Under the pieces are notes generated by a model. The model saw only the letters and a program-made list of their open reading frames with translations, was not told the origin of the DNA and searched no databases. Below, in pieces: positions 32,647-42,346 of a DNA stretch of 64,000 nt; position 1 is the stretch's first letter; each line of letters opens with the position of its first letter. This DNA is from Chersky-806 sp036502405 (GTDB lineage Bacteria; Actinomycetota; Acidimicrobiia; IMCC26256; JAENVU01): NCBI GenBank assembly GCA_036502405.1, contig DASXYP010000024.1, positions 1 to 64,000 of the forward strand, given 5' to 3'. Made by a program: the position numbers and the translations under genes.

Positions 32647-33764
32647 TGTCCCCGCCCATCAACGTCGTCCTCCTGGGGTCGACGGGGTCGGTCGGGACGC
32701 AGGCGATCGACGTCATCCGGGACCACCCGGAGGACTACCGCGTCGTCGGTCTCGCCGCGGGTCGCAACGGAGCCGCGCTCGCGGCCCAGGCCGAGCTGCT
32801 CGGCGTCCCCGCGAACCGCGCCCTGCTCGCGGGCGAGGCGCCCGAGGTGCTCGCCGACCTCGCGGCGCTGCCCGAAGCGGACGTGGTCCTCAACGCCGTC
32901 GTCGGCTTCGCCGGGCTGCCGGCCACGCTCGCCGCGCTCGAGCACGGCAAGCGGCTCGCGCTCGCGAACAAGGAGAGCCTCATCGCGGGCGGACCCGTGG
33001 TCGCGAAGGCGCGCGTCGCCGGGGGTGGCGAGATCGTGCCCGTCGACTCCGAGCACTCGGCCGTGTACCAGGCCCTGCGCGCCGGCACCGCGGACGAGGT
33101 CGCAAAGGTGGTGCTCACCGCCAGCGGGGGACCGTTCCGGGGCCGGACCCGCGCGGAGCTCGCGCAGGTGACCGTGGCCGACGCCCTCAAGCACCCGACC
33201 TGGAGCATGGGCCCCAAGATCACCGTGGACTCGTCGACCCTGATCAACAAGGGCCTCGAGGTGATCGAGGCGCACGAGCTGTTCGGCGTCGACTTCGACC
33301 GGATCGAGGTCGTGGTGCACCCGCAGTCGGTGGTGCACGGGATGGTCGAGTTCCGCGACGGCGCCACCATCGCCCAGCTCTCGATGCCCGACATGAAGCT
33401 GCCCATCGGCCTGGCGCTCGGCGCGCCGGCGCGCCTGGACCAGCCCTTCGGAGCCCTCGACTGGTCGACCCTCGGCGCGCTCACCTTCGAGCCGCCGGAC
33501 CTCGAGGCGTTCCCCGGCCTCCGTCTCGCCTACGCGGCCGGCCGCGCCGGGGGCGGGGCGCCGGCGGTGCTCAGCGGGGCCAACGAGGTCGCCGTGGAGG
33601 CGTTCCTGGCCGGGGCGATCCCGTGGCTCGGGATCGCCGAGACCGTGGACGAGGTCCTCCAGGCCGGGACCGGGAACGTCGATGACGTCTCGGACGTTCT
33701 GGAGACGGACCGGGTCGCGCGCGAGCGCGCCCGGCGTGTCATCGCCAGCCGAGCCGCCGCATGA
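32646..33764 (+). CDS. dxr: 1-deoxy-D-xylulose 5-phosphate reductoisomerase
   Basis: First committed MEP-pathway step (DXP to MEP, NADPH-dependent). 372 aa: NADPH loop 'VVLLGSTGSVGTQAIDVIRD', 'LALANKESLIAGG', metal/substrate motif 'IVPVDSEHSAVYQAL', 'GPKITVDSSTLINKGLEVIE', 'QSVVHGMVEFRDG'. Pairs functionally with ispG 1.3 kb downstream. Confidence 0.96.
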   Translation: MSPPINVVLLGSTGSVGTQAIDVIRDHPEDYRVVGLAAGRNGAALAAQAELLGVPANRALLAGEAPEVLADLAALPEADVVLNAVVGFAGLPATLAALEHGKRLALANKESLIAGGPVVAKARVAGGGEIVPVDSEHSAVYQALRAGTADEVAKVVLTASGGPFRGRTRAELAQVTVADALKHPTWSMGPKITVDSSTLINKGLEVIEAHELFGVDFDRIEVVVHPQSVVHGMVEFRDGATIAQLSMPDMKLPIGLALGAPARLDQPFGALDWSTLGALTFEPPDLEAFPGLRLAYAAGRAGGGAPAVLSGANEVAVEAFLAGAIPWLGIAETVDEVLQAGTGNVDDVSDVLETDRVARERARRVIASRAAA

Positions 33765-33771
33765 GGTCCCT

Positions 33772-34986
33772 GTGAAAGATCCGCTCGACGACTCCCCCCC
33801 GGTCGAGACCAAGAAGGCCGTCACCGGCATCGCCATCGGGCTCGTGGGGCTCGCGCTGCTCGTGCTCGCCCGGCCGTCGGCCTGGGTGACGATCTCGATC
33901 ATCGTCGGCCTGATCCTCACGATCATGCTGCACGAGGCCGGGCACATGATCATGGCGAAGCGGTCGGGGATGAAGGTGACGGAGTTCTTCGTCGGCTTCG
34001 GCCCGCGGCTCTGGTCGTTCCGCAACGGCGAGACCGAGTACGGCGTGAAGGCGATCCCGGCCGGTGGCTACGTCCGCATCATCGGGATGAGCAACGTCGA
34101 GGAGATCGACCCCGAGGACGAGCCCCGCGCGTATCGCAACGCGAGCACGAGCAAGAAGCTCAAGACGATCCTCGCGGGCATCACCGTCAACCTGCTGATC
34201 GCGTACATCCTCTTCTTCATCGTCATCGTGGGCAACGGCGAGTTCAAGCCCGGCACCGCGGTCGACCAGGTCCAGCGCAAGAGCCCCGCGGCGGCCGCGG
34301 GCCTGAAGCGCGGCGACAAGATCGTGGCGATCAACGGGGTGCGGATCAAGAGCTGGGACGACCTCGGCACGAACGTGCGGCCGAACGCGGGCAAGGAGAT
34401 CGACGTCACCGTCCGGCGCCACGGACAGCTGGTCGCGGTGACCGCGAAGCCGGAGAACGTCGGTGGCGAGGGCAAGCTCGGCGTGTACCCGAACAGCATC
34501 CGCCAGACCTACTCGGTGTTCGAGGCGGTGCCCCAGAGCTTCAACTGGATGTGGCGGGCCACCACCGCGACCGTCGGCGGCCTCGCGAAGGTGTTCTCGC
34601 CGTCCGGGGTCGAGAAGTACGGCAAGACGGTGACCGCGCCGGGCTCGAAGGGCTCGTTCAGCAACGAGCAGCGCCCCCGCTCGATCGTCGGCATCGTCGC
34701 CGACGGCGGCAGCATCGTCGGCGGCAGCGTCTGGGTCCTGCTCGTCCTGCTCGCGACGATCAACCTGTTCCTCGCCCTGTTCAACCTCATCCCGCTGCTG
34801 CCGTTCGACGGCGGCCACGCGGCGGTGGCGATCTACGAGTACTTCGCGTCCAAGGTCACCGGCCGCCACGTCCAGGTGGACTACAAGCGACTGATGCCGA
34901 TCACCGCCGCGGTGCTCGTGGTGGTGCTGGCGCTGGGCCTGTCGACGATGTACCTGGATGTGCGCCAGATCTTCACAGGAACGTGA
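33772..34986 (+). CDS. Site-2 intramembrane metalloprotease (RseP/Rip1 family, M50)
   Basis: 404 aa from GTG 33772 with GAGG 5 nt upstream. TM1 about 17-35; zinc motif HExxH in 'TIMLHEAGHMIMAKRSGM'; 'FGPRLWSFRNGETEYGVKAI'; one PDZ domain about 160-240 ('SPAAAAGLKRGDKIVAING'); third ligand in 'FNLIPLLPFDGGHAAVAIYE'. In mycobacteria the orthologue Rip1 cleaves anti-sigma factors; substrates here are unknown. Location between dxr and ispG is the standard actinobacterial one. Confidence 0.93.
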   Translation: MKDPLDDSPPVETKKAVTGIAIGLVGLALLVLARPSAWVTISIIVGLILTIMLHEAGHMIMAKRSGMKVTEFFVGFGPRLWSFRNGETEYGVKAIPAGGYVRIIGMSNVEEIDPEDEPRAYRNASTSKKLKTILAGITVNLLIAYILFFIVIVGNGEFKPGTAVDQVQRKSPAAAAGLKRGDKIVAINGVRIKSWDDLGTNVRPNAGKEIDVTVRRHGQLVAVTAKPENVGGEGKLGVYPNSIRQTYSVFEAVPQSFNWMWRATTATVGGLAKVFSPSGVEKYGKTVTAPGSKGSFSNEQRPRSIVGIVADGGSIVGGSVWVLLVLLATINLFLALFNLIPLLPFDGGHAAVAIYEYFASKVTGRHVQVDYKRLMPITAAVLVVVLALGLSTMYLDVRQIFTGT

Positions 34987-35029
34987 CCCGATCGGGCCAC
35001 CGGCGGGGAGCCGGGGCTCGTTGACGGCT

Positions 35030-35035
35030 TAGGCT
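35030..35035 (+). promoter_or_regulatory. -10 box of ispG (leaderless)
   Basis: TAGGCT ends 6 nt before the ispG ATG at 35042. Confidence 0.4.
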
Positions 35036-35041
35036 GAGGGC

Positions 35042-36292
35042 ATGCACGAGCGCCGTCCGACCCGGCAGGTCCTCGTCGGTCGCCCTCCGGGGCCGTCCGT
35101 CGCCGTGGGGGGCGACGCGCCGGTCTCGGTCCAGTCGATGACCACCACGAAGACCGCGGATGTCGACGCGACGCTCGCCCAGATCTACGCGCTCGCCTCG
35201 GCGGGCTGCGACATCGTGCGCTGCACGTGCAACGAGGAGGCCGCGGCCGAGGGCCTCGCCCAGATCGTCCCGCGCTCGCCGGTGCCGATCATCGCGGACA
35301 TCCACTTCCAGTACCGGCTCGCGCTCGCGGCGATGGAAGCGGGCGTCCAGGGGCTGCGGCTCAACCCGGGCAACATCCGCAAGGCGGAGCACATCAAGGT
35401 CGTCGCCCGCGAGGCCAAGGACCGCGGCCTGCCGATCCGCATCGGCGTGAACGCCGGCAGCCTGGACCCGGACATCGCCGAACGCTTCGGCGGCGCGACC
35501 CCCGAGGCGCTCGTCGCGTCGGCCGAGCGGGAGCTCGCGTACTTCCGCGAGGTCGACTTCGAGGACTGCAAGATCTCGGTCAAGGCGAGCAACGTGGCGA
35601 CGATGATCGACGCGTACCGGCTCCTTTCCGAGACCGTCGACTTCCCGCTGCACCTGGGCGTCACCGAGGCGGGCCCGCCGCCCGCGGGCCTGGTGAAGTC
35701 GACCGCCGGGATCGGCACGCTCCTGAGCGAGGGCATCGGCGACACGATCCGCTACTCGCTGACCGCAGACCCGGTGGAGGAGGCGCGCGCCGGCCGCACG
35801 CTGCTCGAGGCGCTGGGGCTGCGCGAGCGCAAGGGTCTCGACCTCATCGCGTGCCCGAGCTGCGGCCGGGCCGAGGTCGACGTCATCCAGGTGGCGAACG
35901 CCGCGCAGGCGGCGCTGACGGACCGCGACATCCCATTGCAGGTCGCGGTGATGGGATGCGTGGTGAACGGCCCCGGCGAGGCGCGCGAGGCGGACCTCGG
36001 GATCGCCGCCGGCCGCGGGCGCGGCCACCTGTTCGTGAAGGGCAAGGTGGTCCGGGTCGTGCCCGAGGCGGAGATGGTCGACGCGCTGGTGGCCGAGGCC
36101 GAGCGGATCATGGAGGACGGCATCGACGCGGTCCTGGCCTCGGCCGACGCGGGTGCCGAGGCGGAGGCGGCGGCGGCGCGCGCCGAGCTGCTCGCCGAGC
36201 AGGGCGGAGATGTGAACCACGCCGGCGAGAAGATCGACCGCATCCGCGAGGTCACCGAACCGGAATCGACGCCCGTGGAGCTCAGGCAGTAG
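35042..36292 (+). CDS. ispG: 4-hydroxy-3-methylbut-2-enyl-diphosphate synthase (flavodoxin) IspG
   Basis: Iron-sulfur enzyme of the MEP pathway (MEcPP to HMBPP). 416 aa: TIM-barrel part 'VSVQSMTTTKTADVDATLAQ', 'IIADIHFQYRLAL', 'GLRLNPGNIRK'; 4Fe-4S ligands in 'LIACPSCGRAEVDV' and 'VMGCVVNGPGEAREADLGIA'. The last ~45 residues are a charged tail beyond the conserved fold. Confidence 0.96.
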   Translation: MHERRPTRQVLVGRPPGPSVAVGGDAPVSVQSMTTTKTADVDATLAQIYALASAGCDIVRCTCNEEAAAEGLAQIVPRSPVPIIADIHFQYRLALAAMEAGVQGLRLNPGNIRKAEHIKVVAREAKDRGLPIRIGVNAGSLDPDIAERFGGATPEALVASAERELAYFREVDFEDCKISVKASNVATMIDAYRLLSETVDFPLHLGVTEAGPPPAGLVKSTAGIGTLLSEGIGDTIRYSLTADPVEEARAGRTLLEALGLRERKGLDLIACPSCGRAEVDVIQVANAAQAALTDRDIPLQVAVMGCVVNGPGEAREADLGIAAGRGRGHLFVKGKVVRVVPEAEMVDALVAEAERIMEDGIDAVLASADAGAEAEAAAARAELLAEQGGDVNHAGEKIDRIREVTEPESTPVELRQ

Positions 36293-36296
36293 GCAG

Positions 36297-36998
36297 ATGC
36301 CGCGCCGAGCCCGCGGCGACGGGCTGATCCCGGACTTCCTGTGGCCGATCGTCGGGTGGGTCATCGGTGCGCTCGTCCTGGTCGTCGCGCTCCTGGGCGC
36401 GCTGACCCGGGGCACGTCGGGGGCATGGTCGGTCGAGCGACCCGTCATGGACTGGCTGCGCGGCGCCGACCTCCCGGACGCGCTGGTGCACTTCGGGCTG
36501 GCGATCGGCTCGCCGGCGTTCTTCGCGGCGCTCGTCACCCTCCTCGCGATCTGGGCGGTCGCGCGACGGAACTGGCCCGCGCTCATCGCGCTCGCGACGG
36601 TGCCCGGGACGGTCCTCATCGTCGAGGCGGTGCTGAAGCCGGTCGTCGACCGGCACTACGTGTGGGGCGGAAGCGCGCTGTACTACCCGTCGGGCACCGC
36701 GGCCGGCGTGGCGGCCTGGACGACGCTCACGTGGATCTTCGCGGTCCCGTTCGTGCGCCGCCCCGGGCTGCGACTGGCCCTGGCCCTCGCGCTCGGCGCG
36801 CTCGCCACCCTGACCGCGGTGTCGGTCGTGGCCGCGGCGAAGCACTACCCCCTCGACGCGATCGGGGGCGCCGCCACGGGGATGGCGGTGGTGCTCGCGT
36901 GCGCGGCCCTGATCGACCGGGCGACGCGCGTGCACGATCGCTCCGGGGCTTCGGCGCCAGTGGATCCCGACACGGTGCCGGAGGTCACCCGCGGTTGA
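36297..36998 (+). CDS. PAP2-superfamily membrane phosphatase
   Basis: 233 aa, about 6 TM helices. Motif C1 'KPVVDRHYVWGG' (K-x-x-x-D-R variant), C2 'YYPSGTAAG' (PSG) and C3 'AAKHYPLDAIGGAATG' (H-x3-D) are present, though C3 has Lys where Arg is typical. Substrate may be an undecaprenyl or phosphatidyl (pyro)phosphate; neighbouring isoprenoid and murein genes favour undecaprenyl, an inference. 4 bp after ispG; 3' end overlaps gatD convergently by 14 bp. Confidence 0.8.
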   Translation: MPRRARGDGLIPDFLWPIVGWVIGALVLVVALLGALTRGTSGAWSVERPVMDWLRGADLPDALVHFGLAIGSPAFFAALVTLLAIWAVARRNWPALIALATVPGTVLIVEAVLKPVVDRHYVWGGSALYYPSGTAAGVAAWTTLTWIFAVPFVRRPGLRLALALALGALATLTAVSVVAAAKHYPLDAIGGAATGMAVVLACAALIDRATRVHDRSGASAPVDPDTVPEVTRG

Positions 36999-37749
36999 GG
37001 TGGAGGTCGCGCCGGCGCGCCCTCCAGCCGGTCGCGCTCGCGTCCTCGAGACGCTCGGCGCGCAGCCGCTCGACCAGCTCGTCCTCGAGCGGAGCGAGTT
37101 TCGCGCCGAGGACCCAGCCGAGCATTCGGTCGGCGAGCGCCGGGTTGCGGGGGAGCACCGGCCCGTGCAGGTAGGTGCCGACGATCCGCTCCCGCAGCAC
37201 CCCGTCGACGCCGCCGACCCCGTTGCCGCCGCCGCTGCGCACCCGCCCGAGCGGCCGTTCACCCGGCCCGAGCGTGGTGCGGCCGCCGTGGTTCTCGAAC
37301 CCGGTCAGGACCGGGAGGCCGAGGCTCGGGTCGGGCTCGACGACGACCTCGCCGATCAGGCGGTGCGGGCCGGCCGACGTGGCCAGGTCCACCAGTCCGA
37401 GGCCGTCGAGCCGCTCGCCGTCCCCCGCTTCGTAGGTGTGGCCGATCAGCTGGAATCCGGCGCACACCGCGAAGACGACCGCGCCCGCGCGGTGCGCTGC
37501 CTCGATCGCGGCCCGCGACGCGCGCATGCCCGCCGCGGCCATCACCTGTGGGTCGTCCTCGCCCCCGCCGAACAGGTAGACGTCGAGCGACTCGGGGATC
37601 GCGTCCGCGGCCGCGACTTCGACGAGCTCGGCGTCGATGCCCCGGCGCCGGCACCGCTCCACCAGTACCACCGCGTTCCCGCGGTCGCCGTAGGTCCCGA
37701 GCAGCTCCGGGAAGATCAGGCCGACGCGCACCGCGGACGCGCGCGTCAC
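36985..37749 (-). CDS. gatD: Lipid II isoglutaminyl synthase, glutamine amidotransferase subunit GatD
   Basis: Supplies ammonia to MurT for amidating D-Glu of lipid II. 254 aa, class I GATase fold of the CobB/CobQ type: 'VGLIFPELLGTYGDRGNAVV', catalytic Cys in 'VFAVCAGFQLIGHTYEAGDG', 'TGFENHGGRTTLGPG' and His in 'GTYLHGPVLPRNPALADRML'. The GTG start overlaps the murT stop (GTGA), consistent with a 1:1 complex. Confidence 0.92.
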   Translation of the reverse strand: MTRASAVRVGLIFPELLGTYGDRGNAVVLVERCRRRGIDAELVEVAAADAIPESLDVYLFGGGEDDPQVMAAAGMRASRAAIEAAHRAGAVVFAVCAGFQLIGHTYEAGDGERLDGLGLVDLATSAGPHRLIGEVVVEPDPSLGLPVLTGFENHGGRTTLGPGERPLGRVRSGGGNGVGGVDGVLRERIVGTYLHGPVLPRNPALADRMLGWVLGAKLAPLEDELVERLRAERLEDASATGWRARRRDLHLNRG

Positions 37750-38981
37750 CACGACCGCTTCGTCAACCGCGTGAACTGCGTGTACGAGGCGACGATGTCC
37801 ACGCCGTCGCCAGGGAGCCGCGCCGCGGCGGCCAGTGGGTCGGGCTCCACGAAGCAGGCGACTCCGCCGTACTCGAGGCGCACCGCGACGTCGAGCGCGC
37901 GCTCGCCGCTCGCCGCGACCGGCACCCCGCGCAACAGCTCGTAGGGAACGTCCCAGAGCCAGGACGGGTCCCGCCCGTCGGCGACGTGGGCGTTCACCGC
38001 GAGGACCACGCCCGCGGTGCGGTCCTCCAGCCAGCGCAGCACCTCGGTCCAGCCTGCCGGGTTCTTCGCGAGCAGCACCCGCACGTCGCGCCCGTCGGGG
38101 AGCCGCCGGGTCGAGAACCGGCCCGAGACCACCTCGACTTCCGCCACCCCTTCCACCGCGCGCCCGATCGGCACCTCGAAGTGCTCGATCGCCGCGGTCA
38201 GCGCGAGCGCCGCGTTCATCCGGTTCCAGCTCCCCGGCAGCCGGAGGTGCATCGGGATCCGCTCGGCGCCCAGCACGAGCACGTCCCCGTCGAGCCGGTT
38301 GGGGGAGTCCGGCTGGCCGAAGCCGCAGCTCGGGCAGTCGAACCGGTCGGCCGACCAGGTCAGGAGCGCGGCGCAGCAGGGGCAGGTGGCCGCGTCGCTG
38401 CGCCAGGGGGCGCCGAGCGCCACCCAGACCGGGTTCGCGGGCTCGGCCGCCCACACCACGTTCGGATCGGACGAGTTCGCGACGACGGCGATCTCCGGGT
38501 GCGCGGTGCAGACCTCGCGCCAGCCCGCGGCGATCACCCGCACCTCACCGAAGCGGTCGAGCTGGTCGCGGGTCAGGTTGCCGAGGACCAGCAGGTCGGT
38601 GCCGAGCGGGTCGACCACCTTGGGAAGCCACCGCTCGTCGACCTCGATGATCGCCACGTCGCTGTCCGGCACGCGCGCGAGACCGGCGGCGATGCCCGCG
38701 GGCATGTTCGCTCCGGTGTGGTTGGTGGCGACCGAGGTGCCGTTCGCCCGCAGCGCCTCGGCGAGCAGACGGGTGGTCGTGGTCTTGCCGTTGGTCGCCG
38801 AGACGAGCGCGACCCGGCGCGCACCGACGACGTCGGCCAGCAGATCGGGCTCGATGCCGAGCATGACCCGCCCGCTGACCTGGCTCCCGGCGCCGCGGCC
38901 GGTGACCCGCGATGCCCATCCGGCCGCGCGTCCCGCGGCGAGCGCGACGCGCGTGCGATGACGGGTCACCGCCGCTCGCAC
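37746..38981 (-). CDS. murT: Lipid II isoglutaminyl synthase, MurT subunit
   Basis: Mur-ligase-like ATPase working with GatD. 411 aa: ATP loop 'VSATNGKTTTTRLLAEALRA', 'TNHTGANMPAGIAAGL', 'VLGNLTRDQLDRFGEV', a zinc ribbon 'CPCCAALLTWSADRFDCPSC' within the Mur domain, and the C-terminal DUF1727 region ('VLLAKNPAGWTEVLRWLED'). Overlaps the methyltransferase by 16 bp. Confidence 0.93.
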   Translation of the reverse strand: MRAAVTRHRTRVALAAGRAAGWASRVTGRGAGSQVSGRVMLGIEPDLLADVVGARRVALVSATNGKTTTTRLLAEALRANGTSVATNHTGANMPAGIAAGLARVPDSDVAIIEVDERWLPKVVDPLGTDLLVLGNLTRDQLDRFGEVRVIAAGWREVCTAHPEIAVVANSSDPNVVWAAEPANPVWVALGAPWRSDAATCPCCAALLTWSADRFDCPSCGFGQPDSPNRLDGDVLVLGAERIPMHLRLPGSWNRMNAALALTAAIEHFEVPIGRAVEGVAEVEVVSGRFSTRRLPDGRDVRVLLAKNPAGWTEVLRWLEDRTAGVVLAVNAHVADGRDPSWLWDVPYELLRGVPVAASGERALDVAVRLEYGGVACFVEPDPLAAAARLPGDGVDIVASYTQFTRLTKRSW

Positions 38982-39733
38982 CAGTAGGCGTCCACCCGGT
39001 ACGGGATCGCGACCCGTTCGCGTCCGACCGCGAGCGGGTGCGTGTCGAGCACGGCGCGGATCTCGTCGAGCGCGCGCTCCTGCTCATCGGGCGGCATCAC
39101 CGCGATGTGGCTGACCGACCGGAAGCGGGCGACCACCTGGTCGCGGGTCAGCAGCTGCTCGTGGTGGAAGGTCCCCTCGGTCAGCGCACCGAACGCGGCG
39201 TGCCCCACGAACGCGGACTGGCTCCACTCGTCGTGCTGGCGCCACGGGGCGCGCTTCTCGATGCGGTCCATGATCGACCAGAGCCGGTCGACGAGGTCGT
39301 TGCTGCGGTCACGCGCGTTCCAGATCAACCCGAGCCGGCCGCCCGGGCGCAGCGCGCGGGCGAACTCCTCGAGGGCGACCGGGGCGTCGAACCAGTGGAA
39401 GGCCTGGGCCACGGTGATCGCGTCGAGCGAGGCGGGTGCGAACGGCAGCTGCTCGGCGGTGGATGCGACCATCGGCACGCCCGGGCACGCCACGGCGAAT
39501 CCCGAGCGCATGCCGGGGACCGGCTCGACGCCGGCGAGGCGCGCGCCGGTCGGCGTCAGCAGCCGGGTGAGCTTGCCCGTCCCTGCCGCGACGTCCACGA
39601 CCCGCGTGCCCGCGCCGATGTGCAGGTGCTCGACCAACCATGCGACCGCGTCGGGCGGATAGCTCGGCCGGGCCTGCTCGTAGACCTCGGCGCCCTGGTC
39701 GAACCCGGTTGCTGCGACCTCGTGGACCGGCAT
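38966..39733 (-). CDS. SAM-dependent class I methyltransferase
   Basis: 255 aa. Motif I 'RVVDVAAGTGKLTRLLTPTG', acidic loop 'GVEPVPGMRSGF', motif II/III 'LPFAPASLDAITVAQAFHWF' and 'ALRPGGRLGLIWNARDRS'. The 'AFHWFD' and 'FDQGAEVYEQARPSYPPDAV' patterns fit the Methyltransf_11 group whose substrates are mostly small molecules. Substrate unknown; translationally linked to murT by a 16-bp overlap, which may be incidental. Confidence 0.8.
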   Translation of the reverse strand: MPVHEVAATGFDQGAEVYEQARPSYPPDAVAWLVEHLHIGAGTRVVDVAAGTGKLTRLLTPTGARLAGVEPVPGMRSGFAVACPGVPMVASTAEQLPFAPASLDAITVAQAFHWFDAPVALEEFARALRPGGRLGLIWNARDRSNDLVDRLWSIMDRIEKRAPWRQHDEWSQSAFVGHAAFGALTEGTFHHEQLLTRDQVVARFRSVSHIAVMPPDEQERALDEIRAVLDTHPLAVGRERVAIPYRVDAYWCERR

Positions 39734-39785
39734 GGCCCGATCTTACGAACCCGGCGTTCCCGGGACCGCGGTGCCCTCCGGAAGA

Positions 39786-40565
39786 TCAGCCGTGCAGGCC
39801 GCACTCCGTCTTGTCGGAGCCGGACCAGCGCCCGGCGCGGGCGTCCTCGCCGTCGGCGACGGGACGGGTGCAGGGCCAGCAGCCGATCGAGGTGTAGCCG
39901 CGCTCGGCGAGCGGGTGGACGGGCAGGTTGCGGTCCTTGATGTAGCCGGAGACGTCGAGGTCGGTCCACGAAGCCAGCGGGTTGACCTTCACCAGGCCGC
40001 GACCCATGTCGTAGGACACGATCGGCGCGGTCGCGCGGCTCGCCGCCTCGTCCCGGCGCAGGCCGGTCATCCAGGCGGCCCGACCGCGCAGCGCCCGCTC
40101 GAGCGGCTCGACCTTTCGGACCCGGCAGCACTGGTCGGGGTCGCTGTGCCACAGGTCGTCGGCGGCGGCGCGCGGTCGCATGACCGTGAGGTTCAGGTTG
40201 TAGCGGGCGCGCACCTGCTCGACGAACCAGAGCGTCTCGGCGAAGTGGTACTGCGTGTCGAGGAACACGACCTCGATGTCCGGCACCGCCTGGACCGCGA
40301 CGTCGATGAGCACGCAGTCCTGGAACGACGCCGCGAGCACGAGCCCGGTGTCGTAGCGCTCGTGCGCCCACTTCACGACCGACGATGCCGGCGCGGACTC
40401 GAACGAGCGGGAGACCTCGGCCAGCTCGGACAGCTGGGGGAGGAGCTCGACGGGGGTCGGCGGGACCGCGCTGCGGGCGTCGGCAACCGTCGGAGGGAAC
40501 GCCCGGCTGGCCGGGCTCCGAGGATCTGCGTCGACGTCCGGGTCCACGCCCGTGGTGATGCTCAT
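39786..40565 (-). CDS. cysH: Adenylyl-sulfate (APS) reductase, assimilatory
   Basis: Reduces APS to sulfite. 259 aa from ATG 40565, which overlaps the sulfite reductase stop (ATGA). 'LVLAASFQDCVLIDVAV' PP-loop-like site and the paired 4Fe-4S cysteines 'DQCCRVRKVEPL' and 'IGCWPCTRPV' mark the APS rather than PAPS enzyme. The C-terminal 'KTECGLHG' carries the catalytic Cys. Reduced thioredoxin is the expected donor. Confidence 0.94.
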   Translation of the reverse strand: MSITTGVDPDVDADPRSPASRAFPPTVADARSAVPPTPVELLPQLSELAEVSRSFESAPASSVVKWAHERYDTGLVLAASFQDCVLIDVAVQAVPDIEVVFLDTQYHFAETLWFVEQVRARYNLNLTVMRPRAAADDLWHSDPDQCCRVRKVEPLERALRGRAAWMTGLRRDEAASRATAPIVSYDMGRGLVKVNPLASWTDLDVSGYIKDRNLPVHPLAERGYTSIGCWPCTRPVADGEDARAGRWSGSDKTECGLHG

Positions 40566-42346
40566 GTCGCGCACTCGCTGTCACCAACCTCGGCGACGTA
40601 CGGCCCCGTCTCGTCGAAGTCGACGTAGTAGTCGGGGTTCTCGTCGGGAGTCGGGAACGCGTCGAGGTCCTTCAGGAGCGTCCCGACGCCGGCCGCGCCA
40701 CCGGAGCGTCCGAGCCAGTCGGAGAAGGTCTCACCGGCCGTGCGCTCGTTCGCGAACTTCCCGACGACGCGCACGACGCCTTCGGCCGCGGCCTTCGCCG
40801 GCAGCTTGGACGCCTTCTCGCCGAACGCGATCTCCATGTTGCCGACGTGGCCGCCGAGCAGCATCTGGTAGCCGGGCGCGGACTTCCCGTGCGCCCGGCG
40901 CTCGAGCCCGAGGAAGCCGATGTCCGAGATGTGGTGCTGGCCGCAGGAGTTGGTGCAGCCCGAGATGTTGATGCGCACGCCGCCGACCTCGGCCAGGCCC
41001 GCCTCGTCGAGCGCGCGCCCGATGTCCGAGGCGAGGCCGCGGGACTGGGTGACGGCGATGTTGCACGTGTCCGCGCCGGGGCAGCTGACGACGTCACGGG
41101 CGAGCTCGACACCGGGCTCGTGCATGTCGTACTCGCGCAGACGCTCGTGGAGCTCCGGCAGCTGGTCCTCGCGCAGGCCGCGCAGCACGAAGTTCTGGCG
41201 GTTCGTGATGCGGACGTCGAGGTCGAAGTCGCGCTGGATCTGCGCGAGGCCGCGGAACTGGTCGGTGGTGATGTCGCCGAGCCGGCAGTAGGCGTAGGCA
41301 CTGACGGTCCCGTTGGCCCGGCCGCGCACGACGTTCGCCATGTCCCAGCGGCGGTAGTCGTCGAGGCCGCGCAGCTCGACGGGCACGCCGCCGTCCGCCG
41401 CGACCGTGGTGCCGATGCCGGCCGGCGCGTCGCCGCGCTCCTCGACGATCGGGGGGAGGCCCGGGCCGGGGTAGGTCGCGGACGCGCGGAGGAACTTGCG
41501 CTCCTTGATGATCCGCTCGCGCAGCTCCTCGATGCCCATCGTGTCGACCAGCCACTTCATGCGGGCCCGCAGCTTGTTGTCCCGGTTGCCGTAGTGGTCG
41601 AACGTGCGCAGGCACGCCTCGACCGTCGGCAGCAGGTCCTCACGGCTGGTGAAGTCCTCGAGCGCCTGCGCCGGGTGGGGCGTGGTGCCGAGGCCGCCGG
41701 CCAGGAAGACCTTGAAGCCCGGTTCCAGCGATCCGTCCGCCCGGGGGCGGGTGAGCGCGATCACGCCGACGTCGTTGAACATCGCCTGACCACAGTCGGT
41801 CGCGCAGCCGGAGAAGTTGACCTTGAACTTGCGGGGCAGGCGCTGGGCGATCGGGTTCCGGAGGAAGAGGTCGGTGACGGCCTGGGCCCACGGGGTGATG
41901 TCGAGGACCTCGAAGGGGCACGCGCCGGCGAGGTGGCAGCCGGCGACGTTGCGGACGGTGTCGCCGCAGGCCTCGCGGCTCGTGAGGCCGACGGAGCCGA
42001 GCAGGCGCAGCACGTCCGGGACATCGCGGAGCTGGACGAAGTGGAACTGGGTGTTCTGGCGGGTCGTGAGGTGACCCCAGCCGCGGGAGTGCTCGGTGGC
42101 GATCGTGCCGAGGACCTCGAGCTGCTCGGGCGTGACCCGACCATGGGGGACCTTCACCCGCACCATCTGGTTGGTGCCGCCCTGGCGCTGGCCGTAGATG
42201 CCCTGGTTCAGCCGCATCACCCGGAACACGTCCTCCGGGAGGTCACCCGCGAGGTACTCCTCGACGGCGGTCTCGAAATTGTCGATCTCGTCGGCCACCT
42301 CGGGATCGAGGGGGCGGGCTCTCAGCGCTTCGAGGTTGATGGCCAC
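40562..42346 (-). CDS. Ferredoxin-dependent sulfite reductase (nitrite/sulfite reductase family)
   Basis: 594 aa, two-fold repeat typical of siroheme reductases. 'RLNQGIYGQRQGG', 'HLTTRQNTQFHFV', 'NVAGCHLAGACPFEVLDI'; siroheme/4Fe-4S cysteines in 'VSCPGADTCNIAVTQSRG' and 'NISGCTNSCGQHHISDIGFL'. GTG start with GAGGA about 8 nt upstream. Pairing with cysH makes sulfite the natural substrate; nitrite cannot be excluded by sequence alone. First structural gene of the operon, behind a short leader ORF. Confidence 0.93.
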   Translation of the reverse strand: MAINLEALRARPLDPEVADEIDNFETAVEEYLAGDLPEDVFRVMRLNQGIYGQRQGGTNQMVRVKVPHGRVTPEQLEVLGTIATEHSRGWGHLTTRQNTQFHFVQLRDVPDVLRLLGSVGLTSREACGDTVRNVAGCHLAGACPFEVLDITPWAQAVTDLFLRNPIAQRLPRKFKVNFSGCATDCGQAMFNDVGVIALTRPRADGSLEPGFKVFLAGGLGTTPHPAQALEDFTSREDLLPTVEACLRTFDHYGNRDNKLRARMKWLVDTMGIEELRERIIKERKFLRASATYPGPGLPPIVEERGDAPAGIGTTVAADGGVPVELRGLDDYRRWDMANVVRGRANGTVSAYAYCRLGDITTDQFRGLAQIQRDFDLDVRITNRQNFVLRGLREDQLPELHERLREYDMHEPGVELARDVVSCPGADTCNIAVTQSRGLASDIGRALDEAGLAEVGGVRINISGCTNSCGQHHISDIGFLGLERRAHGKSAPGYQMLLGGHVGNMEIAFGEKASKLPAKAAAEGVVRVVGKFANERTAGETFSDWLGRSGGAAGVGTLLKDLDAFPTPDENPDYYVDFDETGPYVAEVGDSECAT